The translations under genes were made by a program, and so were the position numbers. DNA of 29,414 nucleotides, from positions 1 through 29,414 of IMG/VR virus record IMGVR_UViG_3300035034_002064, one strand, 5' to 3'. Below the pieces are notes generated by a model. The model had not been told where the DNA came from. It saw nothing but the letters and a program-made list of their open reading frames with translations, and searched no databases. The first letter of the stretch is position 1. Each line of letters opens with the position of its first letter. Source of the DNA: a virus. Shown here piece by piece: positions 1-8,410 of the stretch.

Positions 1-146
1 CTATAGATTTGTACGACAGGGGGTCGAACTCCCTGCTCCCCACGCAAAGAATACGACCCCAGTCTGTGCAGGATGGTCGTGTTCGAGTCGAACCACCTGC
101 CTTACCTTTAATATCTTTATCGATCGATGTGGTTACCTAATTGCAA
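1..146. other. Non-coding left edge with dyads and repeated GTCGAAC motifs
   Basis: No convincing gene is seen here. The plus strand has GTCGAAC twice (24-29 region and 87-93), each followed closely by CCTGC, and positions 81-93 form an odd 13-nt dyad, GTTCGA-G-TCGAAC. The motif resembles a tRNA T-loop, but neither copy forms a proper 5-bp T stem and no full cloverleaf can be drawn on either strand. It may be a decayed tRNA, a structured RNA, or a 3' UTR of the deaminase transcript. ATCGATCGAT at about 119-128 is a further short palindrome. Confidence 0.3.
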
Positions 147-617
147 TCAAACCACCATTATTTGGCCGTCGAATTTTTCTACTTGAATCCCGAAATCCTT
201 AAGGAACTTCACCCCCTCATCAACCTCTAGACCCTTATATTCAGCATACGACTTAAGGTATACGACCCTAGTAATTCCTGATGAATGTATGAGCTTAGCA
301 CATGGTAGGCATGGCGACAAAGTAACAAACAATTCCGCACATGTTGTGTCTGCGCCATTTCTTAAGGCATGCATTATGGCATTTTGCTCTGCGTGTATGG
401 CGTGTGAGCATCCACCATTTGCGTCTCTTTGACAGCCCTTATCTGGCCATTCTATGTCGCAGTTCGCATAGTTTTCGGGTGGACCATTATATCCAGTGGC
501 TATGACTCTAGTATCCTTTGTTAAGACTGCGCCGACATGTCTCTTTATGCAGTGGGAGTGGTTGGCGTATTCACAGGCCAACTTCATATAGATTGGCTCA
601 TATTTATTGGACTTCAT
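147..617 (-). CDS. dCMP deaminase (deoxycytidylate deaminase)
   Basis: This 156-residue enzyme deaminates dCMP to dUMP, the substrate of the thymidylate synthase encoded just upstream on the same strand. The zinc site of the cytidine/deoxycytidylate deaminase family is complete: HAEQNA with His75 and Glu77 (proton shuttle), and PCLPC with Cys103 and Cys106. An N-terminal Cys/His-rich stretch (residues 53-72, Cys53, Cys62, Cys70, His72) matches the extra zinc site seen in T4-type dCMP deaminases. Length is typical for the family. It lies 113 bp downstream of thyA, so the two probably form a dTMP supply unit in the infected cell. The start is the only ATG that keeps the full N-terminus. Confidence 0.93.
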   Translation of the reverse strand: MKSNKYEPIYMKLACEYANHSHCIKRHVGAVLTKDTRVIATGYNGPPENYANCDIEWPDKGCQRDANGGCSHAIHAEQNAIMHALRNGADTTCAELFVTLSPCLPCAKLIHSSGITRVVYLKSYAEYKGLEVDEGVKFLKDFGIQVEKFDGQIMVV

Positions 618-730
618 GACGATTTGCTTAATTTAGGTAAAAGGAAAATCGCTACAAAGGATGATGCTGATATAAGCACAGCCAAACTTTAGTAGCGAAA
701 AATAAGATATTTCACGTGCCCTGTGGGGTC

Positions 731-1525
731 TCAGACAGCAATCGGTGCCTTAATACCCGGATGACACACATAGTCAATAAGCTCAAAATCATCATAGGTG
801 AACTCAAAAAGGTCTTTTACATCTTTATTGATTTTCATGACAGGCAAAGGAAAAGGCTGTCTGGCCAGCTGCTTGTCAACCTGCTCCATGTGATTAGAAT
901 AAAGGTGTGCGTCACCGAATGTGTGGATAAAGTCTCCCACCTCTAAGTCGCAAACCTGTGCTATCATCATTGTTAATAGTGCATAAGATGCTATGTTAAA
1001 CGGCACACCTAAGAACACATCTGCAGAGCGTTGATAAAGTTGGCAACTTAACTTTCCATCCGCAACATAGAACTGAAATAGGGCATGACAAGGAGGCAAG
1101 GCCATATTAGGCACATCGGCCACGTTCCAAGCACTAACGATAATTCTTCTTGAATTCGGGTTATTTTTGATTTGATCAATTACTTGACTGATCTGGTCAA
1201 TATGCTTTCCGTCTGGTGTCGGCCAGCTTCTCCATTGCGAACCATAGACTGGTCCTAACTCCCCATTCTCATCAGCCCATTCGTCCCAGATAGAAACGTC
1301 ATTGTCTTTCAAGTACTTGATATTCGTATCTCCCTTGAGAAACCACAACAATTCGTGTATGATAGATCGGAGGTGTAGCTTCTTTGTGGTTACGGCTGGG
1401 AATCCTTCTTGTAGGTTGAATCTCATTTGATATCCGAACACGCTTTTAGTGCCTGTTCCAGTTCTGTCACCTTTCTGGACTCCATTATCCAAGATGTGCT
1501 GCATCAATTCGTGGTATTGCTTCAT
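731..1525 (-). CDS. thyA: Thymidylate synthase (ThyA type)
   Basis: This enzyme methylates dUMP to dTMP using methylene-tetrahydrofolate. At 264 residues it has the same length as Escherichia coli ThyA and aligns with it without visible gaps by eye. The catalytic cysteine is Cys146 in PPCHALFQF, and the DRTGTGT N-terminal loop (residues 20-26), the Arg pair [10 protein letters not shown] (residues 125-134), and the dUMP-binding [12 protein letters not shown] region are all present. It is followed by the dCMP deaminase gene, which makes its substrate. Its upstream region (1526-1661) has no recognisable TAnnTTTG box. The high similarity to cellular ThyA could reflect acquisition from a host, but phage thyA genes of this kind are common. 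Confidence 0.96.
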   Translation of the reverse strand: MKQYHELMQHILDNGVQKGDRTGTGTKSVFGYQMRFNLQEGFPAVTTKKLHLRSIIHELLWFLKGDTNIKYLKDNDVSIWDEWADENGELGPVYGSQWRSWPTPDGKHIDQISQVIDQIKNNPNSRRIIVSAWNVADVPNMALPPCHALFQFYVADGKLSCQLYQRSADVFLGVPFNIASYALLTMMIAQVCDLEVGDFIHTFGDAHLYSNHMEQVDKQLARQPFPLPVMKINKDVKDLFEFTYDDFELIDYVCHPGIKAPIAV

Positions 1526-1661
1526 ATGTCTATTTTTTAGTTACACGGGGTATAAAAGAAGTATACGAGAGACACTTGAAGCGGTTACGAGGTGCCAGAG
1601 GTTTACAGAATAAACTGAGTTAAAGGAAGAGGCTATTGTGTGCTTCTGAATTATTAAACAC

Positions 1662-1692
1662 AAAAAAGCCCAACCAGTCTCCTAGTTGGGCT
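1662..1692 (-). terminator. Rho-independent terminator of the head operon
   Basis: Read on the minus strand, an 8-bp stem AGCCCAAC/GTTGGGCT with a 10-nt loop is followed directly by a run of six T. It sits 32 bp past the capsid gene stop and isolates the head operon from thyA. The capsid gene reads into it. Confidence 0.9.
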
Positions 1693-1723
1693 TCTATTAT
1701 TGATATTACGTAGTCTCTAGGAC

Positions 1724-3472
1724 TTAGATGATATTGTAACCACCTTCGCTCTCTACGACAAACGTCATGTAGTTCAATTCTGGGTAAGAACCAACTTCTG
1801 GCAACGCATATCTTGAGATCATAGCAATTTTAGCTGCCATAGTACCCTCAGAGATGGTACTGATTCTCTCGTTCAAGATGTACGGACAGAATTTGATACC
1901 GGGGTCTTTCTCATTACCGTGACGAGAAACGTTGATTCTCTGGTCCTCAGCACTCATCAAGTTATCCTCGTAAGTTCTGATTCCGTAAAGTGAACCAAGT
2001 AAACTCAATCCAGTATCAGTATCAAGATCGTTCTCGAATGGAGCCTCTCTATACCCTCTGATGTCTCTCAAAGTTGTAGAAAGAGTAACGTTCTGCACTG
2101 ATTGGTCACCTCTACCTCTTCTTGATCTTGTGTTCACAATACCAGAAGCGAATAATAAACGAGTTACTACTCTTCTCTGTAATGATGACAAGTTTTCAGA
2201 GATTGCACCAGTCGCTGGCAATACACCTGCATTTCCTGCAATAGTCAATGCTGTGTTCTCCTTACCTAAGTAAGATTGAGCAGAACCTGTGTTACCAGAA
2301 TCTCCCAAGAACGTGTTCATATTGAAACCGTTGTTCTGGTTCATTTGGTGGTGGTTAGACCATCCCAATGCAAACATTCTACCAAGAATGTGGTCATTGT
2401 ACCCTTGCGACAACTGATCGTTGATGATTGATTCAGCGAATTCATTGGCATCCTGATCGTGGTCCATGATCATATCTTGGATTTGCTCAGTTTGCAACTC
2501 AATGTCAACCTTAGAGGTTTGCGCCTCGTAGTTTCTATTGAACTGACGTAATCCCATTGATCTGTAATACGTCTTAGAACCAGTGAATCTCGACATAGGC
2601 TGGCTATATCTAGAACCGTTTCCTCTGTTCAAGAAGAATGGGTCTTGGTCATCAATGCCTGCTCCACTGTAACCAGCTAAGTAGTTAGTGAAACCTTCAA
2701 GGTAATCTACGCTTCCAGCATCAAAAGTGATGAAGTCTGTAGCATTTGAATAGATACCAGCACCGCTTGTAGCAGAATCGAAAAGATCAGCGATCAACGC
2801 TTCTTTCCAGTTAGTACCACCACTACCAGAATTATCGTTCACAGTACCTAATCTCAAGACTAAGTTACCGTTAACTCGGTGACGACCAACGAAAGTCACC
2901 GTAGCGATATCTTCACCACCAGTTGCAGCAGTAGCAATAGTGAAAGAAGAGCCTACATCAGGGTCACCCGGTAGTGCAGCAGCACCATTAACAGAAGCCT
3001 TAACCTGAATAATTTCTGGCTTAGATTCTGCAGATTCTAAAGTACCTCCAGCGTAAACTGGCTCACCGATATAAATACCGATTGATGATTTAGACATAGG
3101 AACCATTGGTACTAAGTCCATAGCGAAAGTCATTGCTGAAATTTCGATGAACATACCGAAAAGGTTCACGTAAACCTCACCAGAACCTAACTGAGAATAA
3201 AATTCCCCGTACCCGTTCTGTGGGTTGTTACCGAAGTCGAATGGACTTCTACCTACTGTGTTTCCAAGATTGGCAGTTCCCTGAGCATTCTCAGTAATTA
3301 ACTGTCTTTTCTTCTTTTCCCACATCATTCTCGTGTTGGCCATCAAGGCGATAGCCTTCAAACGTGATTCAGGTACTCTTTCTAATAGTCCTTCACCACC
3401 TTTTTTGCGGATTCTTTCTTTTACTTGTGGAACCCACGTATCGTAAACTAATTGCTTCTGTTGAGCGTTCAT
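1724..3472 (-). CDS. Major capsid protein, T4 gp23-like
   Basis: This 582-residue protein is the likely shell protein of the head. The segment TFAMDLVPMVPMSKSSIG (around residues 114-131) matches the conserved start of the gp23 core, where T4 has a DLVGVQPM-type motif. The N-terminus looks like a gp23 propeptide: a basic, helical stretch ends in QLITE at residue 61, followed by a Gly/Asn-rich segment, as in T4 where the cut is after Glu65 in a FLTE motif. Residues of about 140-250 (Gly/Thr/Ala rich, with VTFVGRHRVNGN) look like an inserted beta domain, and the protein is longer than T4 gp23 (521 residues). The protease-scaffold gene is directly upstream (43 bp), and a strong terminator follows. 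Remote assignment, but motif, size and context agree. Confidence 0.82.
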   Translation of the reverse strand: MNAQQKQLVYDTWVPQVKERIRKKGGEGLLERVPESRLKAIALMANTRMMWEKKKRQLITENAQGTANLGNTVGRSPFDFGNNPQNGYGEFYSQLGSGEVYVNLFGMFIEISAMTFAMDLVPMVPMSKSSIGIYIGEPVYAGGTLESAESKPEIIQVKASVNGAAALPGDPDVGSSFTIATAATGGEDIATVTFVGRHRVNGNLVLRLGTVNDNSGSGGTNWKEALIADLFDSATSGAGIYSNATDFITFDAGSVDYLEGFTNYLAGYSGAGIDDQDPFFLNRGNGSRYSQPMSRFTGSKTYYRSMGLRQFNRNYEAQTSKVDIELQTEQIQDMIMDHDQDANEFAESIINDQLSQGYNDHILGRMFALGWSNHHQMNQNNGFNMNTFLGDSGNTGSAQSYLGKENTALTIAGNAGVLPATGAISENLSSLQRRVVTRLLFASGIVNTRSRRGRGDQSVQNVTLSTTLRDIRGYREAPFENDLDTDTGLSLLGSLYGIRTYEDNLMSAEDQRINVSRHGNEKDPGIKFCPYILNERISTISEGTMAAKIAMISRYALPEVGSYPELNYMTFVVESEGGYNII

Positions 3473-3515
3473 ATCTTTTGCGAATTATTTTTTAATGAGA
3501 TTGTTTTTGTACTGA

Positions 3516-5636
3516 TTAACGCAGAGCATTTGAAATTTCATCTGCGTCATAGCCTAGAGGGTCGTGGCCTTGGTTAGGAACATCCTTACCTTCGGTGATC
3601 AGCCTCTCTAATTTGGCATCTGGTCGTAAGTTGACCGACTTCCAGAAATTATCGATAGAAACATCTGACTTTAAGCCCTTAGCATTAAACAGGGCAATGA
3701 TGTTGTTCTTCTGTGCCTTATTCAGAGCTTTCCACTTGTTAACCAAGTGATCAGGGATTCTTGATATCAATTTATCGACCACCGTGACACCCTTAACTGC
3801 CTCTGTAATCAACCCATTGATTTGTTTGTCTCCATGATAATTTTCAACGTTACCATTGACTTTTTTCTTTGTCAATTGGTCTAAACTAGCAAAACGTGCT
3901 AGTGTCTCTGGCTTAGCCTTGGATAACCAAGGATATTCAGCCCTTAACATCTTCTCTTGTGCCACAACCTTTTGTCCATTGGTGCTTGCAAGAATTTTTC
4001 TGGTACTCTCGACTATACTTTCAGTACTGTCCTCTTGAGACAGCTGAGCTTCAACCTCATCGAGTTCTTGGTAAAGTTCACTTAATTTATCTTCATCTGG
4101 CTCATCCTTAGCCTCTTCTGCTTCGATATCAGCAATTATAGCTGATCGCCTTTGGTCTAGAGGCTCTGCATCTTCCATAAGGCTGTTTACACCTTCTGTT
4201 AATGCATCTGAATGCTCTACTACTGCTTCGAATACTGTGCTAAGTCTGCCGACTTTTTCTTTTAACTTCATGAATTCAGTCACCATGTCATCGGAATGCT
4301 GGATGCTGATATCCATGGTTTTATCTGATCTGGACGAGTGCTCTGTGATAGCGTTGATGCTCTCAGTAACTTCGTCGCCATGGTCAACTACGTGCTGTAA
4401 TGTATCTACCATTTCATCAGAGTGGTCAACAGCAATGTCCATGTTTTCACGCATTTCAGTGATTGACTGGTCGTGGCCATCTAAGGCCTCCACCATTTCG
4501 TCCGAGTGAGTAATGATCTGTTCTATGATCGGAGTCAGTTGGTCCATATAAGCAAGCATCGCTGTCTGCTTGGACTGCATATGGTTGATTGTTTTGATGA
4601 CTTGATTCATTTTGCCCTCAAGAGCTGTAGCAGAACTACCTTCACCCTGAGACATTTCATCAATTGTATCTACCATGAATTCACCAGTACCGCTAACGTA
4701 GCCGTCCACTTCGTTCTCTTGGTCATCAACCATTTCAATGATGTATTCAAAGATGCCCTTCTTCTGGAAGTGCTTATGGTCAGGTTGTAAATCTCCAACC
4801 TTCACCACTTTTTTCACCTTAAGGTTCTTGCCATCGATTCCGATGCTAGTACCTGCTTTAGGAAGATGAACTAATGATTCTACTCTCATGCCGTCCAGCG
4901 TCAACTTGGATGGGGTGTTTAATGATTCCGTAATTAGGTTCGGCTTCAATCCCATCGATTTAATCGTTTCCTGCACGATTTTGGCTATCTTTTGATCTTG
5001 TGTCATTTCACTCGTGTTTAACCTATTTATGTTACCAGCAGTTTTATTTTTCTGCTCAAATATTGATATCTGTCCTTTAGCATTTTTGGATTCGTAAACA
5101 GACTCGAAGATTCTAACAAGATTAGATGTTTTGAATCCACCTTCTGATACTATATCGTAAGTGTATATCTTTTCTATGAAAACCTTGCCTGATCTATCAA
5201 CCACTCCAGATGCTCTTGAAGAGATAAAGACCACCCCACCTTTTCTAACAATGGATTTAACCGTATCAGCATGGGCGTTGTCAAGAAGCTCTATCTTGAT
5301 TCTTACCACGTGCTCCTCTTCCTCATACCAGATGTCTCTGATGATGTGGACTGCATTCTGATACTTTACTAAAAATTCGTCTGGGTGGTCAAGCTCTCCA
5401 ACCAATTCACCACCACGTGCTTTTTCCTGCAAGTATGGTAAATGGTCGTTAACGTAGTCTGACTCATCATAGAGCCTATCGTTTTCGTTGAAACCAGAAA
5501 AATCTGCGCATATGGCCTCAAACACAAAGGTCTCGCCGTCCTCGACGACATTGGTAGGTTTGGCAGCTATACTTTCCGCAATTAAAACTTCTCTCCTCTC
5601 AGGGAATTTGGTTCCCTTGGACTCTAGTATGATCAT
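3516..5636 (-). CDS. Prohead protease fused to scaffold/core protein (gp21+gp22-like)
   Basis: The first 200 residues resemble the T4 gp21 prohead protease family: ENDRLYDESDYVNDHL, then GELDHPDEF with candidate catalytic His84, and FISSRASG with candidate catalytic Ser139/140. The remaining 500 residues are charged and largely helical, with a 14-residue-spaced HSDEMV-type repeat, as expected of an internal scaffold. In T4 these are two genes. LITE motifs occur at the linker (Glu237), near the C-terminus (Glu612) and in the last 25 residues (Glu682), and the N-terminus itself reads MIILES and VLIAES; all fit self-cleavage. An ATG at 5004-5006, after an A-rich stretch, could give a separate scaffold product. 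The chosen ATG (706 residues) avoids a 30-residue extension that looks non-coding. The capsid gene follows at 43 bp. Confidence 0.75.
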   Translation of the reverse strand: MIILESKGTKFPERREVLIAESIAAKPTNVVEDGETFVFEAICADFSGFNENDRLYDESDYVNDHLPYLQEKARGGELVGELDHPDEFLVKYQNAVHIIRDIWYEEEEHVVRIKIELLDNAHADTVKSIVRKGGVVFISSRASGVVDRSGKVFIEKIYTYDIVSEGGFKTSNLVRIFESVYESKNAKGQISIFEQKNKTAGNINRLNTSEMTQDQKIAKIVQETIKSMGLKPNLITESLNTPSKLTLDGMRVESLVHLPKAGTSIGIDGKNLKVKKVVKVGDLQPDHKHFQKKGIFEYIIEMVDDQENEVDGYVSGTGEFMVDTIDEMSQGEGSSATALEGKMNQVIKTINHMQSKQTAMLAYMDQLTPIIEQIITHSDEMVEALDGHDQSITEMRENMDIAVDHSDEMVDTLQHVVDHGDEVTESINAITEHSSRSDKTMDISIQHSDDMVTEFMKLKEKVGRLSTVFEAVVEHSDALTEGVNSLMEDAEPLDQRRSAIIADIEAEEAKDEPDEDKLSELYQELDEVEAQLSQEDSTESIVESTRKILASTNGQKVVAQEKMLRAEYPWLSKAKPETLARFASLDQLTKKKVNGNVENYHGDKQINGLITEAVKGVTVVDKLISRIPDHLVNKWKALNKAQKNNIIALFNAKGLKSDVSIDNFWKSVNLRPDAKLERLITEGKDVPNQGHDPLGYDADEISNALR
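4182..4511 (-). repeat. 14-residue repeat with regularly spaced His in the scaffold region
   Basis: Within the scaffold part, histidines of [D/E/Q/T]-H-[S/G]-[D/S] motifs fall at residues 377, 405, 419, 433, 447 and 475 of the 706-residue protein, that is at steps of 28, 14, 14, 14 and 28. Fourteen residues equal two heptads, so this should be a long regular coiled coil with one polar His layer every second heptad. Copies have diverged at DNA level. Confidence 0.75.
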
Positions 5637-5757
5637 ATTGTGTATGTTATATTTTATGTAATATAATTGTGACATTAGATGGGAACTACAATGGTGTAAC
5701 CCCCATATGCAACCGCTTAGTACCATAGCTTTATAGAATCACTTAAAACTTTGATCA
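5637..5757. promoter_or_regulatory. Divergent AT-rich intergenic region with 7-bp dyad
   Basis: The region separates the minus-strand head operon from the plus-strand DNA-metabolism operon and must hold both start signals. A perfect inverted repeat TTATATT (5647-5653)/AATATAA (5660-5666) with a 6-nt loop lies just before the protease gene. No clear TAnnTTTG box is seen on either strand, so the promoters may belong to another class. Confidence 0.4.
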
Positions 5758-6330
5758 ATGCAAAAACTAAAAGGGTATCAGCAGTCCCAGTCCAAGCTGA
5801 TGGGAAAAACGGTGGTCGTGTCCAGCAACGATAGGTCTTACGATCTGGCAGACTTCAAAAACCTCGACTTCAATCTGTTTGATCTCGACTTCATGTTCAA
5901 GTCTTTGGCCAGAATCAACAGGTACTTAGGTCACACCGAGAGACCTTTATCTGTAGGTCAGCACATCGTAATGGGAACCGAGGCATTTATTTTCGCAGGT
6001 GAGTTAGATTATGCACTCCAATTTTTATTTCATGATGTCGCAGAGTCCTTGCTAGGAGACATAACCAAACCGATTAAGAGGCTGGTAGGTGAAGAATACG
6101 AAAAAATCACTGTAGAGCTGGAGACTGCTTTGTGTAAACACTATAACGTGAACTATCCCTTTTCAGAAGAAGTAGGTATTATGGATGCCAACCTAGCCCA
6201 AATAGAAATGACGTTTTTTATGGGAGGCAATGACAGAGTGGACTATGACTACTGGGACGAGGGCAAAACAGTCCAGAAACTTAGGTCATGCTACGATATG
6301 ATTTTAAAACTAAAACAACTAAACAAATGA
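5758..6330 (+). CDS. HD-domain phosphohydrolase (YfbR-like nucleotidase candidate)
   Basis: This 190-residue protein carries the metal-binding signature of HD hydrolases: RPLSVGQHIV with His69, FLFHDVAESLLGDI with His92-Asp93 and Glu96, and then KPIKRL. This arrangement is that of phage and bacterial HD proteins related to 5'-deoxynucleotidases such as YfbR, which remove phosphate from deoxynucleoside monophosphates. The exact substrate cannot be read from the sequence. Its TGA overlaps the ATG of the clamp-loader gene (ATGA at 6327-6330), so translation is likely coupled and the enzyme belongs to the DNA-precursor and replication operon. Confidence 0.75.
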   Translation: MQKLKGYQQSQSKLMGKTVVVSSNDRSYDLADFKNLDFNLFDLDFMFKSLARINRYLGHTERPLSVGQHIVMGTEAFIFAGELDYALQFLFHDVAESLLGDITKPIKRLVGEEYEKITVELETALCKHYNVNYPFSEEVGIMDANLAQIEMTFFMGGNDRVDYDYWDEGKTVQKLRSCYDMILKLKQLNK

Positions 6331-7289
6331 TAGCAGCAGAAGAATTAAAGCCAAAGGAGCTTTCACAAACCACCCACCTCAGAAGGGTGAAGGAAAAAGT
6401 CGATGGAAAGACACCATTGCTTTTGCATGGAAAACCGGGGACTGGGAAATCAAGTCTATTACACACTTACATCAAGGAGCACGGATTCAATAAGCACTTC
6501 GTGAATGCCTCTTTATCTGGAAGTATTGACACACTGAGAGAAAGCATCACCCAGTTCTGCGAGGCAGCCAGCCTTGAGGACAACCCAAAGGTGCTATTTC
6601 TTGATGAGATTGATAGCGCATCAGACGCTTTTTATATGGCCATGAGAGGCTTTATGGACAAGTATAGTGACAACATCTGGTTTGTAGCCACTTGTAACAA
6701 CTTCGGCAAAATGCTACAGGCTGGGGAAGGTGGACTAGCATCTAGATTCAATTATGGTGTCAACGTTGAGCCTACCAATGATGATGAGAGGAAAGAGCTT
6801 AGAGTCAATTATGCCAACAGAGTGGGTAGGCTACTAAAACTAATCGGCATCAAGCCAGAAAAGGCTATAGTGCTAGAGATCGTCAAAAGAGGATTCCCAG
6901 ACTGGAGAAAGGTCAACGCCATGCTATTGGATTTAGCGAAGAAACACGAGGCTGGGGAAGAGATCAGCATCGATAACTTGGATAACAACATCACAGGTGA
7001 CTACAACGACATATTTGATGCTATTGTGTCTACTATGGATAACGTGAAGCTCCACCAACTTTTGGTAGCGAAGTATTCTGATCAGACAGCAAGTGTTCTC
7101 AGTAGCCTCTCAAATAAGTTTCCGGGGTGGCTGGCAGAGAATCACCCTAAGCACAACAACGTTCTGGAGCATATCTTCTCTGTGATTAGCTATCATGTGT
7201 ACAACATGCCTACATCGGTTGACCAAGTTCTGCCTATGAAAGCTTGTATCTTCGAACTTAAAAACATAATAAAGTCTAACACAAAATAA
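6327..7289 (+). CDS. Sliding-clamp loader ATPase subunit, T4 gp44-like AAA+
   Basis: This 320-residue AAA+ ATPase should load the phage sliding clamp on primed DNA. Walker A is GKPGTGKS (residues 35-42), Walker B is VLFLDEID (Asp93, Glu94), sensor 1 is ATCNN (121-125) and the arginine finger is in ASRF (Arg140), the SRC/SRF motif of clamp loaders. The C-terminal half is helical, as in the gp44 collar. A longer ORF starts at 6288, but the ATG at 6327 gives the tight ATGA overlap with the upstream gene and loses no domain. The length matches T4 gp44 (319 residues). The probable partner subunit is encoded at 8407-8820, with the RNase H gene between, an order unlike T4. Confidence 0.85.
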   Translation: MIAAEELKPKELSQTTHLRRVKEKVDGKTPLLLHGKPGTGKSSLLHTYIKEHGFNKHFVNASLSGSIDTLRESITQFCEAASLEDNPKVLFLDEIDSASDAFYMAMRGFMDKYSDNIWFVATCNNFGKMLQAGEGGLASRFNYGVNVEPTNDDERKELRVNYANRVGRLLKLIGIKPEKAIVLEIVKRGFPDWRKVNAMLLDLAKKHEAGEEISIDNLDNNITGDYNDIFDAIVSTMDNVKLHQLLVAKYSDQTASVLSSLSNKFPGWLAENHPKHNNVLEHIFSVISYHVYNMPTSVDQVLPMKACIFELKNIIKSNTK

Positions 7290-7297
7290 CTGAAAGC

Positions 7298-8410
7298 ATG
7301 CTAAATTTAATAATTGACGGTGATTACCTTCTCTATAGCTCCTTTTTCAGTTTAGCCAAAGACGACAACTTCTATAATAGTCCTGACCCCCAGCCTCTTA
7401 CGGAATACGCTTTGCAGAAGCTGAACTGGTTCACACGAACTATAGAATGCCCCATAAACAACTGTATATTCGTTTTTGACGGCAGCAGCTCATGGAGGAA
7501 GCAATACAAGATGGAGCACAGGCACTTCATCTATAAAGAGGGTAGGAACGAAAAGCAAAGAGTCTCACTTGACCATTTCAAGGGGTACAAAAAGGCATTT
7601 ATGTCATTCGTCAAAAAGAATGGGTTCATAACATTCTACTCTGATAAACTTGAAGGTGACGACTGGTTGTATATCGTGCCGAATTCACCACGAGTGAAAG
7701 AGCAGTACAACCTAATCTTTAGTGGTGATTCGGATTTATACCAGCTTCTCAGAAATAGGACTAAAGATGCAGCACCAGTGGTTCAGTACTCAGCCACGGA
7801 GCATTACGTTATTTCAGATGTTGAATCGGTGGATAATGACAGCGATAAGGACTTCTTTAACATGGAAGTTGAGACCCCAGAGGACAGGTTCTATAATAAG
7901 TGTCTGTCCCAGAGCAATCTAGTCATAAATCCTTACAAGAAGATGCTAGCTAAGATATTGGCAGGTGACAGCGGTGATAAGATTCCAAGTGTTTCTTATA
8001 AGAGTACCAAAGGTGGTCCTGTGGCTTTCGGAGTAACAAGTGCAGAAAAATTCGTGGAGGCTCTATCAGAAGATACCGAGATCAATGAGAAGTATATGCA
8101 AGACTTGTACGAATCTGATTCGGCTCGGCTAGAAATGGCAAAGAATATCACACTTAAGCAGAAGGTGCCAGTTTCCAACGCCACTAATATTAGCGTCAAC
8201 ATCAAGGAAAACTTTGACATGATAGGCCTTACGCACTATACCCTGCCTAAGGACTACACAATTGGTGGCTTCAAAGTGGTGGATAAGAAAGTCAACGATA
8301 TGGAAATGAAAATGATACACAGGAGCCTATATGATAACAGAGGCTTTTTGGACCTTGAATCCATGGCGAATAAGAATGGTTTTAGTGTTAACGTAAGATA
8401 CAGCATATGA
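7298..8410 (+). CDS. RNase H / 5'-3' exonuclease, T4 Rnh-like (FEN superfamily)
   Basis: This enzyme probably removes RNA primers from lagging-strand fragments. The acidic metal-binding residues of FEN-type 5' nucleases are visible: Asp7 in IIDGDY, Asp61 in FVFDGS, Glu119 with Asp121/122 in LEGDDW, Asp144/146 in SGDSDLYQLL, and Asp224/227 in GDSGDKIPSV, where the helix-three-turn-helix begins. It is longer than T4 RNase H (370 against 305 residues), with extra sequence at residues 155-205 between the second acidic cluster and the GDSGD motif. It begins 8 bp after the clamp-loader gene and shares an ATGA overlap with the next gene, consistent with one replication operon. Confidence 0.85.
   Translation: MLNLIIDGDYLLYSSFFSLAKDDNFYNSPDPQPLTEYALQKLNWFTRTIECPINNCIFVFDGSSSWRKQYKMEHRHFIYKEGRNEKQRVSLDHFKGYKKAFMSFVKKNGFITFYSDKLEGDDWLYIVPNSPRVKEQYNLIFSGDSDLYQLLRNRTKDAAPVVQYSATEHYVISDVESVDNDSDKDFFNMEVETPEDRFYNKCLSQSNLVINPYKKMLAKILAGDSGDKIPSVSYKSTKGGPVAFGVTSAEKFVEALSEDTEINEKYMQDLYESDSARLEMAKNITLKQKVPVSNATNISVNIKENFDMIGLTHYTLPKDYTIGGFKVVDKKVNDMEMKMIHRSLYDNRGFLDLESMANKNGFSVNVRYSI

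Noticed and set aside
1-110. tRNA gene(s) on either strand
   Set aside because: The T-loop-like motifs do not form a 5-bp T stem, and acceptor, D and anticodon stems fail when spaced from them; kept only as a non-coding feature.
5637-5726. Longer start for the protease-scaffold gene
   Set aside because: The 30 extra residues (Cys/His-rich) cover the AT-rich promoter-like region and lack similarity to protease leaders.
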